A stretch of DNA of 64,000 nt from CAYMUR01 sp964393615 (lineage in GTDB: Bacteria; Planctomycetota; Planctomycetia; Pirellulales; Pirellulaceae), in contig CAYMUR010000007.1 of assembly GCA_964393615.1 (NCBI GenBank), forward strand, positions 1 through 64,000, given 5' to 3'. Below, one piece after another: positions 17,350 through 25,850 of this stretch. How positions within the stretch are numbered: position 1 is the first letter of the stretch; every line of letters starts with the position of its first letter. The notes under the pieces are model-generated. The model was not told where the DNA came from. It saw only the letters and a program-made list of their open reading frames with translations, and made no database searches. The position numbers and the translations under genes are program-made.

Positions 17350-19869
17350 TCACACATCCAGGTTGCGTACATCCAGGGAATGTTTTTCTATGAATTCTCG
17401 CCGCGGCTCTACTTTATCACCCATCAAAACCCGAAACATATGATCCGCCGCACTGGCATCCCTCATCGTTACCTTGAGAAGCGTACGATTAGTCGGATCA
17501 AGCGTCGTTTCGCGCAGTTCCTCGGCATTCATTTCCCCCAGCCCCTTGAAGCGTGTTATCGTCAAACCTTTTTCACCTGCCGCCCGGACAGCCGGCAGCA
17601 ATCCACGTAAGTCTTCCAGTCCTATTTCTGTTTCGCCCCGGCATAATTTGTAGCGGGCACCCTCTATGCCTGTACGATCCTGCGGTATTAAAGACTGGAC
17701 GTCAAAACCCAGTTCTGCCAGGTTCTGCAGCTGTGCATTGATCGTGCGCACTTCATGCAATTCCGTCACATGTAATTTCGAGGCGATCGAAGAGCCGGTT
17801 TGCCCATTCCCATTCGCACCCGCTTCAGGTGTTTCAGTGACATTCAATTCCTGGCCTGTAGCTTCTTCTTGTGACTTGAGAAACTCTTCCATCTGCTGAC
17901 GCGAACAGAACCAGTGTTCGTCGCGACCCAGAAACACATGATAGATTGGTAATTTACCTGATTCTGTTTCTTGCAACTGCGCGTGGCCCTTTAGTGAAAT
18001 ACCACGCTTCTCCAGTGCCAAAATAGCTTCTTCCATCGCCGCCAGGGTTCTGCAAAGTTGTTCTACCTGCTTGCCAGATATCTCTTTTCCGTCGCCGGAG
18101 TCCAGCGTCGAATCACCGAGCCCATTTTCCAATAACTGCAACTTCATTTCCTCTTCACTTTGCACATAATAGGTCCGCTTTTTCTGTTTCACACGAAATA
18201 GTGGTGGCTGAGCCAGGTATACGTGCCCCTTCTCCACCAAGCTGTACATCTGTCGATAGAAGAAACAAAGCAATAAGGTGCGAATGTGTGATCCATCTAC
18301 ATCTGCATCGGTCATGACAATTACCTTGTCATAGCGGCGTTTTTCCAGGTCTTGATCATCACCAATCCCCGCACCGATGGCGTGAATCATGCTGCGGACT
18401 TCTTCATTCGCCAGCACCTTGTCTTCGCGCGACTTATAGGCATTTATGATTTTTCCTCGAAGTGGCAAAATGGCCTGGTATTCTCGCAGTCGACCACCTT
18501 CGGCACTACCACCCGCCGAATCACCTTCTACAAGATATAGCTCGCACTTCTCTACTTCTTTGCTTGAACAATCTCGCAGCTTACCTGGCAAGCCACCACC
18601 GGAGAGCGCCCCCTTTCGTTCTCTTAACAGTTCTTTCGCCTTCCGGGCAGCCACTCTCGCTTCGGCAGCCAATATTCCTTTGCTCACAATAGCTTTTGCT
18701 ACCTTGGGGTTCTCTTCAAGATGCTTTCCCAGGCTGTCCCCTACTGCAGACGTCACAATGCCTTCTACCTCGCCGTTTCCCAATTTTGTTTTTGTTTGGC
18801 CTTCGAACTGTGGATGGGGGACTCGCATTGAAATGACCGCTGTGATGCCCTCTCGAAAGTCATCACCAGTTGGCACAATGTCTTTGAAGAGGCCTGACTT
18901 TTTGCCATAGCTATTCATCGTACGCGTCAACGCTGCGCGAAAGCCTGTCACGTGCGTTCCGCCTTCAGTCGTATGTATATTGTTTACATAGGAAAGCACA
19001 TTTTCTGTAAATTCAGTGGAGTATTGCAGTGCGATTTCATATCCTACTCCCTCCGATTCTCCTTGTATGAAAATGACCTCTCCATGGATCGGCTCACTGG
19101 CTCTGTTTAAGAACTCGACAAACTCTACGATTCCTCGTTCATAGTAGAATTCTACGCTTTTATCGGTCCTTTCATCCTCATAAACGATGCGCACACCTCT
19201 GTTGAGAAACGCTAGTTCTTGCAGACGTTTTTGTAGCACGTCATCTACAAACTTTATCGTTTTAAAAATCTGTGAGTCTGGTTTAAATGTTGTCTTGGTG
19301 CCTACCTTGGGGCTGGCGCCTACTGTTCTTACTTCGCCCTGAGGCAAGCCGCGCTCATATTCTTGCTGATAGACATGGCCGTCTCTATATACCTGGACTT
19401 CACACCATTCCGACAGAAAATTGACTACCGTAACCCCTACGCCGTGTAAGCCTCCTGATGTCTGATAGGCGCCTTTTTGGAACTTACCACCAAACTTCAA
19501 CACCGTCATGACGCCTTCGAGCGTAGAAACCTTTTTACCAAGCTCTTCTGTTAGTTGTTCATGTTGGGCTACCGGTATACCCCGTCCGTCATCTTCTACA
19601 GTTACCGAACCATCACTGTGAATTGAAATGGTCACGGTGGTTGCAAAACCTGCCATTGCTTCATCGATCGAATTGTCCACTACCTCATAGACAAGGTGGT
19701 GTAATCCGCGCGACCCCGTATCGCCAATGTACATGCTTGGTCGCTCTCTGACGTGCTCTAAATCAGAGAGGTGTTCCAGGTCCTTAGCACCGTAATTTGC
19801 ATCTGCTACAGGCTGTTTACTACCCTCGCCCTGTGGCTGATCTTTGTCCGCTTGTTTCGTCTTACTCAT
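17350..19869 (-). CDS. gyrB: DNA gyrase subunit B
   Basis: ATP-driven subunit of the enzyme that introduces negative supercoils into DNA. The GHKL ATPase domain shows VVDNSIDEAMAG, DDGRGIPV and GGLHGVGVTVVN. The TOPRIM domain has LVEGDSAGGSAEGGR, PLRGKIINA and TDADVDGSHIRTL. The C-terminal RFKGLGEMN closes it. The length of 839 is that of long (Gram-negative-type) GyrB: a charged insert of about 170-200 residues, including a Gly/Asn-rich ANGNGQTG segment, separates TOPRIM and the last domain. It is the last gene of the dnaA-dnaN-dciA-gyrB set, 40 bp after dciA. Confidence 0.97.
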   Translation of the reverse strand: MSKTKQADKDQPQGEGSKQPVADANYGAKDLEHLSDLEHVRERPSMYIGDTGSRGLHHLVYEVVDNSIDEAMAGFATTVTISIHSDGSVTVEDDGRGIPVAQHEQLTEELGKKVSTLEGVMTVLKFGGKFQKGAYQTSGGLHGVGVTVVNFLSEWCEVQVYRDGHVYQQEYERGLPQGEVRTVGASPKVGTKTTFKPDSQIFKTIKFVDDVLQKRLQELAFLNRGVRIVYEDERTDKSVEFYYERGIVEFVEFLNRASEPIHGEVIFIQGESEGVGYEIALQYSTEFTENVLSYVNNIHTTEGGTHVTGFRAALTRTMNSYGKKSGLFKDIVPTGDDFREGITAVISMRVPHPQFEGQTKTKLGNGEVEGIVTSAVGDSLGKHLEENPKVAKAIVSKGILAAEARVAARKAKELLRERKGALSGGGLPGKLRDCSSKEVEKCELYLVEGDSAGGSAEGGRLREYQAILPLRGKIINAYKSREDKVLANEEVRSMIHAIGAGIGDDQDLEKRRYDKVIVMTDADVDGSHIRTLLLCFFYRQMYSLVEKGHVYLAQPPLFRVKQKKRTYYVQSEEEMKLQLLENGLGDSTLDSGDGKEISGKQVEQLCRTLAAMEEAILALEKRGISLKGHAQLQETESGKLPIYHVFLGRDEHWFCSRQQMEEFLKSQEEATGQELNVTETPEAGANGNGQTGSSIASKLHVTELHEVRTINAQLQNLAELGFDVQSLIPQDRTGIEGARYKLCRGETEIGLEDLRGLLPAVRAAGEKGLTITRFKGLGEMNAEELRETTLDPTNRTLLKVTMRDASAADHMFRVLMGDKVEPRREFIEKHSLDVRNLDV

Positions 19870-19909
19870 AGTTTACATATCATTTCTTGGAATTTAGCTG
19901 GTTAACTCT

Positions 19910-20227
19910 TTACCCCAACTGTCCAATTCTAAATTTTAAATCAGACACTTTGTTTTCCGATAACTCATTTGTCAGTTTCCGTACTAATTGTGCTTTGCGA
20001 AAGGTTAATTCTTGCAATATGGCTGAATTTCGCACGATTACTTCCATGACCCCTCCCCTAATCCGGCCTACACGAGTGTGCTTGGAAAATGTGCCACCGG
20101 CAGCTGTGTGCCAAGCTTTTTCCAGTGCATTACTTTGTTGCTGCTCTGCGTAACCTCGACGTGCCATCAACTGGGGTAGAATCTCACCTATTTTTTTTAC
20201 ACCCTTTGGCTTACGCTTCCGTGGCAT
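19910..20227 (-). CDS. dciA: DUF721 protein, DciA-type helicase loader
   Basis: A 105-residue basic protein of the DUF721 (DciA) family. The N-terminus is strongly basic (MPRKRKPKGVKK), followed by a helical block (IGEILPQLMARRGY) and the family's WHTAAGG and STRV/HTRVGRIRGGVMEVIVRNSA core; the latter strand pattern resembles a KH-like fold. DciA helps load the replicative helicase DnaB in bacteria that lack DnaC. It lies between dnaN (13 bp upstream) and gyrB (40 bp downstream), in one transcription unit, as is often seen. This is a good fit in length and context, though the sequence is short. Confidence 0.85.
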   Translation of the reverse strand: MPRKRKPKGVKKIGEILPQLMARRGYAEQQQSNALEKAWHTAAGGTFSKHTRVGRIRGGVMEVIVRNSAILQELTFRKAQLVRKLTNELSENKVSDLKFRIGQLG

Positions 20228-20240
20228 CCTCTTTCATCTC

Positions 20241-21359
20241 CTAAGCCCTGTCTTTGGCTAACGGCATGACAACATACCCGTATCCATCTTCTGTCATACT
20301 GTACGTGGCGCTTTCTGCATCTCTCATCTGGAATTTAATATTTTTCTCTGGGTCTAGCACCTTTAGAAAGTCTGCAACAAACCTGTGATCAAGCGTTATT
20401 GTTATCGATGGTCCTGCATAAGTTATCGGCATTTCTACTCGTGCGTCACCTACATCCGCTGTTGATCCTGACAATACCAAGGCCCCCTCCGCAAAGGTGA
20501 AATCAATACCTCTACTTTCATCGCGTGATACTATCGCTGCTTGGCGTAATGCCGACAGCAACGGGCCGACCGTCAATTCAACGGTTTGACCATCTGACCA
20601 AGTCGGTATAACGTCTCTCCATTTTGGATAACGACCCTCCACAAGTCTGGAAAAAATCGTCGCCCTCTGACTTTTTACTAAGATATCGTTTGTTCTCGCT
20701 GCTATTTTTATTTCTGCGTCCGTAGCAGAGATTGCTCTTTCTAATAATTGCATCGTTCGCGTCGGCACGATCGTTTGTGCTTCGACTGTTTGATGGCCAC
20801 CTACAGCCAAAGCCGGGCCTTCCATTTTTGCCAGTCGCCTGCCATCCGTACCTACGGCTGTTACCTTATTTTCTTCCATCTCCAACATGACGCCACCCAG
20901 GGCATAACGAGTGCTTTCTATATCCGTTGCAAATACTGTCCGTCTTACTAATTCCCTCAACAACAAGGCAGGTACTTCGTGGTACTTTTCCTCTTCAAAC
21001 AAAGCGACATCAGGATATTCTTCTGGATTCTCACTCGGTAAATTAAACTTACTCCTATCGCCATAGACGGTAGTTCCTGATTCCGCCGATTCTATACTTA
21101 AGAATTCATCAGAGCTTTCTCGCAATATTGCCCCAAACTGTCCTGCAGGCAACATGACTGTACCGGATTGTTTCACCTCAATACCTGGCACTTCTAGCCT
21201 AATACCTACTTCCATATCTGTTGCGATTAATGTTGCTTCACTATCGCTTACTTCGAGTTTGATGTTTTGTAATATGGGCTTGGGGCTGCGTGTGGGGGCT
21301 ACTGCAGCGGTAGTTTGAAAGGCTGACAAAAGTTTTTCTCGTTCGGCTTTAATTTTCAT
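20241..21359 (-). CDS. dnaN: DNA polymerase III sliding clamp (beta subunit)
   Basis: The clamp that tethers the replicative polymerase to DNA. Typical landmarks are KPILQNIKLEV near residue 28, a GTDGRRLA block near 165, and a C-terminal VMPLA strand. The frame is open to 21422, but the ATG at 21359 begins the conserved MKIKAEREKLL, so I take that start; the protein is then 372 residues, normal for the family. It is the second gene of the replication set, with a 370-bp gap after dnaA that holds origin-like features. Confidence 0.96.
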   Translation of the reverse strand: MKIKAEREKLLSAFQTTAAVAPTRSPKPILQNIKLEVSDSEATLIATDMEVGIRLEVPGIEVKQSGTVMLPAGQFGAILRESSDEFLSIESAESGTTVYGDRSKFNLPSENPEEYPDVALFEEEKYHEVPALLLRELVRRTVFATDIESTRYALGGVMLEMEENKVTAVGTDGRRLAKMEGPALAVGGHQTVEAQTIVPTRTMQLLERAISATDAEIKIAARTNDILVKSQRATIFSRLVEGRYPKWRDVIPTWSDGQTVELTVGPLLSALRQAAIVSRDESRGIDFTFAEGALVLSGSTADVGDARVEMPITYAGPSITITLDHRFVADFLKVLDPEKNIKFQMRDAESATYSMTEDGYGYVVMPLAKDRA

Positions 21360-21729
21360 GTTGAGGGCTTTCTCTGAGCAATAATCAAAAGTGTTTTTGT
21401 GCAGGGGCGAAATGTTGGGCAAACAAAACGCAGCACGGCACTCTTTTAATATTTAGAACCTTATAAGAATAGTAGTAATAATGAATGGAAAAAAATGGCG
21501 ACAAAATTTAAATAACGCCCTAAAGACAGTGTAGTGGTCGTTTTAAGAAAACACCACAAGCAGGAAAACGTGTTACCAAACCGTTGCCAAACCGTTGGTA
21601 GTTTGTGCTTAAAATAGTGGACATGAGCGAGCCGAAACAAAAGAACAAAAAGAGCAACAGGTATCAACAGATTATCGACGGGATATAAAGGGCCAGGTGT
21701 TTTAGGAAAATTGAATTTCGAGGTTCAGT
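21360..21729. other. Candidate origin of replication (dnaA-dnaN intergenic region)
   Basis: The 370-bp gap between dnaA and dnaN is a classic oriC position. It holds an AT-rich block (about 21441-21525), a perfect tandem repeat of the 11-mer CCAAACCGTTG (21576-21586 and 21587-21597), and a DnaA-box-like TGTGCTTAA (21604-21612), one mismatch from the consensus. A second weak match, TTATCGACG (about 21674-21682), has two mismatches. No perfect DnaA box is present. No gene is supported here. Function as an origin is inference. Confidence 0.55.
21576..21597. repeat. Tandem 11-bp direct repeat in the putative origin
   Basis: Two perfect, directly adjacent copies of CCAAACCGTTG, followed by GTAGTTTG. 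Position between dnaA and dnaN suggests a protein-binding iteron, but the binder is not known. Confidence 0.85.
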
Positions 21730-22878
21730 TTAACGGGCGCTGAGCTGCCTCTGGAGTTGTTGAATGGACCAAGACCAGTCAGTATCTTCGTTTAATTTTA
21801 TGCAGCATTTTTTAAAAGCATGGGAAACAGTGGTTTCGTTGCGCCCGCCAAGAAAAGTAGCAATGTCAACATACGTAGCGTGTACCGCAGTACGAGCAAA
21901 AAAAATAAAAAAACTGCGGGCACGAACATAACATTTTTGACGAGACTTACTTTTCAATTCCTTCATGGATATCATGCAGTGCTGGCATACAAGCTGAGCG
22001 AGCTGTCGTAAAGATGATGGTATGGACAAGGAGTCAAGATAAAGATCAACGTCAGGCTGAGTGATATTGGTGGACGGTGCAATTTGCTGCTCGAGTTTCA
22101 TGACAGCATTACGTAATTGCGTAAACCCTACCGGCAGACAGTCGGCTAGTTGGCTGGCAACAGGCGGCGTCAGCGTTAACTGACGAGAAGCAGCAATCTT
22201 TGCCAACAAGACCGCCCGGGATTTTACTTTTGGTTGCTGGACAGCTAAAACCAACCCGGCTGCCAAGCGGCTTTGCAGGTTAGGTTCCAGAGAAAGATCG
22301 CTAGGCGGGCGGCGGCTAGTCGCGACAAATCGACCTTGAATCGAGTCCAGGTGGTCTAGAACAAGACAAAGATAGCGCTGGGCCACAGAGCGGCCTTTGA
22401 GCTCCTCAAGATTATCTACAAAGAGCAACAATTCTTGGTTAATGCTGGTATTTGATTGGATCTGGCCGGGTAACCGATTGTTGGTCTGAGAAAAATTTAG
22501 GCCTGCAGCTGATTCAGTTGACCATGGCATCGCATCCGCACCCAATCGATTGGATGAAAAACGAGCAAAATCTTTACCGGTGCAACAGACCAAATGGCGA
22601 GAATGATCTTCGGCAGCCCAGCGATTCAACAAACTATGCAACAAAACCGTTTTGCCTGTGCCGGAAGGACCATGTAGGAGCAAAGGAAAACCGATTCTAT
22701 CACCATGAAGAATGTGTGTGGGTAAATCTTTCAAGAGACAGTTTTCTGGCCCAATGACATACTGGCGCAGCGATAAATCGGCAGTATTTTCATGCTTTGA
22801 AGGTGCACAGGATGTTTTATCCTGGCGGTGAAGTGGAATGCAAACTATGCCGGCAACCAAGAGCAGCTCCCAGGGCAC
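21730..22878 (-). CDS. dnaA: Chromosomal replication initiator DnaA, short form
   Basis: AAA+ initiator that binds and opens oriC. Walker A is GPSGTGKT (residues 70-77). The Walker B region reads LLLFVDNLEEL, with Asp155-Asn156 where two acidic residues are usual. A SRLAAGL segment fits the arginine-finger region. The C-terminal domain IV shows FLGGRNETTVSHAFKK, matching the DnaA-box-binding signature. At 382 residues it is shorter than the usual 440-470: only about 50 residues precede the AAA+ domain, so domain I and the linker are missing or unrecognisable. The GTG at 22878 is uncertain as start; the frame is open to 22908. It lies 48 bp after the cysteine desulfurase gene. Confidence 0.88.
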   Translation of the reverse strand: MPWELLLVAGIVCIPLHRQDKTSCAPSKHENTADLSLRQYVIGPENCLLKDLPTHILHGDRIGFPLLLHGPSGTGKTVLLHSLLNRWAAEDHSRHLVCCTGKDFARFSSNRLGADAMPWSTESAAGLNFSQTNNRLPGQIQSNTSINQELLLFVDNLEELKGRSVAQRYLCLVLDHLDSIQGRFVATSRRPPSDLSLEPNLQSRLAAGLVLAVQQPKVKSRAVLLAKIAASRQLTLTPPVASQLADCLPVGFTQLRNAVMKLEQQIAPSTNITQPDVDLYLDSLSIPSSLRQLAQLVCQHCMISMKELKSKSRQKCYVRARSFFIFFARTAVHATYVDIATFLGGRNETTVSHAFKKCCIKLNEDTDWSWSIQQLQRQLSAR

Positions 22879-22926
22879 AAGAGGTTGGAGGGGATATGTA
22901 AAATGGAATTAATCAAGTCCCCAGAA

Positions 22927-24129
22927 TTATAGCCGTTTTGGGGCTGCGTCGCGAGACAGAGAAAACGATTTTCCAATTCTTGTGCCATTACACAAGTCTT
23001 TGGCAACATTACAGATGCGGGAGGTAGCCCAATCTACCTCGTGGGCCCTGCTAGTCATTCCTAGGCTAAACCGCAATGAACTCCGAATCAGGTCCTCACG
23101 GCAGCCCATGGCGGTCAACACGGGGGACGGCTCAGAAGATCCGCTGGCACAAGCAGATCCAGTCGAACAGGCAATACCGACTTGGTCCAAAGCCATCAAT
23201 AAAACCTGCCGGTCGATACCGGGAAAGGAAATGTTGCTCGTATGGGGCAAACGGGGTTGATCCATACCATGTACCACAATCCAGGGCAATTGATTGAGCA
23301 GCTGGGATTCGAAGCGATTGCGTAGGTCTTTTAGTTGTTTGATATTACCAGCCGGATTGGCATGCCAAATCTCTAGGGCCTTGCACATACCAACAGCCAG
23401 GGCAATGGGTTCCGTACCGGGCCGTAGGCCCATTTGTTGTACACCACCGTGTAGCAACGGCGTAAGGTGTACGCCGTGACGAACCAACAGCCCACCAATG
23501 CCCATAGGGCCATGAAATTTGTGGGCAGAGAACGAGAGGGATGCCACACCTAATTCGTGGAAATGTACCTTCTGTTTGCCGACGACCTGGACAGCGTCGC
23601 TGTGAACGGGGATACCGGCACCACAACTTTCCACTATTTCACGAATTGGCTGTAAAATGCCAGTTTCGTTGTTGCCCAGCATGACACTAACCAAGCGAGT
23701 ATCGCTTGTGCACAGGGGTCTTAAAGCATCAGGATTAACGGATCCTGACCGGTTGACGGGAAGCCACACAACGTCGGTATCTTTTTGAGACAATTGATTG
23801 GCCATCAACCGCACGCTCGGGTGTTCGATGGCCGAGACAATGAAGCGACCGCCTGACAGACTAGCCATACCTGCTAGGGCGAGATTGTTGGCTTCTGTCC
23901 CACCACTAGTAAATATCAATTGATCTGGTTTGTTACCGGTTAACTGGGCTCCTAGTAACTCTGCAATCTTCTCGCGAGCCCCTTCAAGTACCGCCTTTGA
24001 TTGTCGGCCGAATGAGTGCGGACTAGCAGCGTTACGCAAATTTGATTCATAGCAAATTTGCATGGACTCCAAAACTTCTGGGTAAATTGGAGTGGTTGCA
24101 TTGTGGTCGAGATAGATAGAATCAATCAT
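22927..24129 (-). CDS. Cysteine desulfurase (NifS/IscS-like)
   Basis: PLP enzyme that takes sulfur from cysteine for Fe-S clusters or thiolated tRNA. Visible are YLDHNATTP at the N-terminus, FTSGGTEANNLAL, the cofactor Lys in SAHKFHGP, the RPGTEP block, and the catalytic Cys in ACSTGSACASGS. The length of 400 fits the NifS class. There is no scaffold (IscU/NifU) gene in the window. It is the first gene of the minus-strand run that continues with dnaA 48 bp later, so dnaA may be expressed from the same message. A 352-bp divergent region separates it from scpB. Confidence 0.93.
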   Translation of the reverse strand: MIDSIYLDHNATTPIYPEVLESMQICYESNLRNAASPHSFGRQSKAVLEGAREKIAELLGAQLTGNKPDQLIFTSGGTEANNLALAGMASLSGGRFIVSAIEHPSVRLMANQLSQKDTDVVWLPVNRSGSVNPDALRPLCTSDTRLVSVMLGNNETGILQPIREIVESCGAGIPVHSDAVQVVGKQKVHFHELGVASLSFSAHKFHGPMGIGGLLVRHGVHLTPLLHGGVQQMGLRPGTEPIALAVGMCKALEIWHANPAGNIKQLKDLRNRFESQLLNQLPWIVVHGMDQPRLPHTSNISFPGIDRQVLLMALDQVGIACSTGSACASGSSEPSPVLTAMGCREDLIRSSLRFSLGMTSRAHEVDWATSRICNVAKDLCNGTRIGKSFSLSRDAAPKRL

Positions 24130-24481
24130 AAATCAATGCAGTGTTGGTGGAAAATGCGGCACCTGGTAAAGGTTAAAAAAAATCATTATAAGCTAGCTCG
24201 TTGTCAAATCAGACCCTTGTAATCTACCTTTTCGCAAGTCCTAGCTAACGGTACGATACTGTAAACTAAAACCAGTACTTATCAGGCACAAAGTAGCATG
24301 CTGGCGGCCTGATTCGCCGAGCGAATCAGGTCTTGGGCACAGACTAAAAAAATACAGTGATCCTGAAAAATAAGGCAATTATCAAATGCTAACAATCGCG
24401 CGATCTGTCGGTCACCTATTGTTGCCATTGAAAATCTCGACTAGACACACTTTATGAAGCGAGTTTATCGTATTTTGCAGC
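24130..24481. promoter_or_regulatory. Divergent region between cysteine desulfurase/dnaA and scpB, with hairpin
   Basis: No supported gene. It must hold the promoters for both directions. At 24308-24330 lies a perfect 10-bp inverted repeat, CCTGATTCGC and GCGAATCAGG, around a 3-nt loop, with no T-run, so it is more like an operator or structural element than a terminator. AT-rich tracts flank it. If ScpB starts at its downstream ATG, the region extends to 24619. Confidence 0.5.
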
Positions 24482-25657
24482 ATGAAAGCTAACCGACTAA
24501 ACAGCAGTATTTCCCAGCCCGCACGAAGCCTCCATAGTATTTGCGGGCGTTACCGACACCCATTAGCCAGTCAGAATATCCTTAAATCAAGATATTTTCG
24601 GCCATCCAGGACGGGGCCGATGGATTGGCATGGCGTTCGAGACAACCGTTTGCGGCGGTTAGAGGCGGTCCTGTTTCTGGCTCGAGAGCCGTTGTCAACA
24701 CGTAAATTGAGTAAAATTGCACATCTGGCAGACGGCACCGAAGCTCGTACTTTAATTCGCCGCTTGAATCAGTTGTACGACCATGAGGACAGGGCGTTCC
24801 GAGTGGAAGATCTGGCAGGTGGCTTGCAACTACTCACCCGACCACGATTTGCGCCATGGTTGCGTCGAGTGCCCAGTATGCCCGGTGAAGAGCGTCTTTC
24901 TACTCCCGCGCTGGAGACACTGGCCGTGGTGGCCTATCGCCAGCCCGTGTTACGGGCGGAAATCGAGTCGATTCGAGGTGTGGGATGTGGCGAGGTATTG
25001 CGACAATTGATAGAACGAGATTTGGTAAGGATTGGTGGACGTAGCGAAGAATTGGGCAGGCCCTACCTTTACAGTACGTCAAAACGTTTTTTACAACTAT
25101 TTGGTCTGCAAAGCCTTGAAGATCTTCCACGTCGTGAGTTCTTGCGAATCCAACCGGTGATGGCTCTTGCAGAAACGGTATTGAAGGAACAAGAATTGGA
25201 AAAAGCCAACCCTAATCCGTCTCAATCAGGAAAACGAGAGTACGAGGAGGAGTCCGCAGTGAGAATTTCAGAACGCAGCGAGCCAGGGTGTGAACCATTG
25301 GACGACACCAACATAGCCGTATCACAAGAAATCCAACCCGTCGCTGCTGCTGACGAGTATGACGATGACAAGGATGACGAGTACGACGATGACAAAGATG
25401 ACGAGTACGACGATGACAAAGATGACAAGGACGACAAGGACGACGAGTACGACGACGAATATGACGACGAATATGACGACGACGACGCCGACGATGATGA
25501 TGACGACGAGTATGCCGAAGATGAATGGGAAGAAGTAGATGCTGAAGATGACGACGCCGATGATCCTGACGACGACTTTGACGATGACTGGGGAGAAGCG
25601 GGAGAAGCGGGAGAAGCGGGAGAAGCCTCTGAGGCCGAAGAAGATGAATGGGATTAA
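24482..25657 (+). CDS. scpB: Segregation and condensation protein B with acidic tail
   Basis: Winged-helix partner of ScpA in the SMC condensin complex. The N-terminal core shows LEAVLFLAREPLS, then ALETLAVVAYRQPVLRAEIESIRG cut in the middle by the usual turn, and GRPYLYSTSKRFL, all family landmarks. The core ends near residue 245. It is followed by an acidic low-complexity tail of about 110 residues, almost all Asp, Glu, Tyr and Lys, then GEAGEAGEA. The first ATG is 24482; the conserved part begins soon after the ATG at 24620, which may be the true start. It stands alone, divergent from the dnaA run, so it is close to the putative origin. ScpA is not in the window. Confidence 0.9.
   Translation: MKANRLNSSISQPARSLHSICGRYRHPLASQNILKSRYFRPSRTGPMDWHGVRDNRLRRLEAVLFLAREPLSTRKLSKIAHLADGTEARTLIRRLNQLYDHEDRAFRVEDLAGGLQLLTRPRFAPWLRRVPSMPGEERLSTPALETLAVVAYRQPVLRAEIESIRGVGCGEVLRQLIERDLVRIGGRSEELGRPYLYSTSKRFLQLFGLQSLEDLPRREFLRIQPVMALAETVLKEQELEKANPNPSQSGKREYEEESAVRISERSEPGCEPLDDTNIAVSQEIQPVAAADEYDDDKDDEYDDDKDDEYDDDKDDKDDKDDEYDDEYDDEYDDDDADDDDDDEYAEDEWEEVDAEDDDADDPDDDFDDDWGEAGEAGEAGEASEAEEDEWD
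25352..25423 (+). repeat. 24-bp tandem repeat encoding the ScpB acidic tail
   Basis: Three adjacent 24-bp units (25352, 25376, 25400), each coding for DEYDDDKD, differing at only a few wobble positions. Shorter, less regular Asp-rich units follow to about 25530. Such in-frame repeats can expand or contract. Confidence 0.9.
25592..25627 (+). repeat. 9-bp tandem repeat at the ScpB C-terminus
   Basis: Four units of GGAGAAGCG (the last ending in C), coding for GEA four times. It is in frame with scpB and sits directly before the acidic end. Confidence 0.9.
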
Positions 25658-25725
25658 CCTATTACATCAACATTGACTGGCCTTTGCTGGCAGACCGCAA
25701 GAAGTTGGACGACGTAGAGAAAATA

Positions 25726-25756
25726 GCCGCATGAAAATAAATGTTTTTTGTGCGGC
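25726..25756. terminator. Possible weak terminator between scpB and the sirtuin gene
   Basis: GCCGCA (25726-25731) can pair with TGCGGC (25751-25756), with inner AAAA/TTTT pairing. It lies in the gap between two convergent genes. No T-run follows the outer stem, so the call is weak. Confidence 0.3.
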
Positions 25757-25850
25757 ATGTTTGTAAACAAAATGCGAAGCAAGGGTTGGGTGAACTACTC
25801 TCCGCGTGAACACGAGTACAATCAAAAATCTTTGATGGTGGCGATGTTTG

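Noticed and set aside
25222..25437. Minus-strand Ser/Tyr-rich frame opposite the ScpB tail
   Set aside because: It is the antisense of the GAC/GAT-rich acidic repeats, so the Ser-rich protein is an artefact of the repeats.
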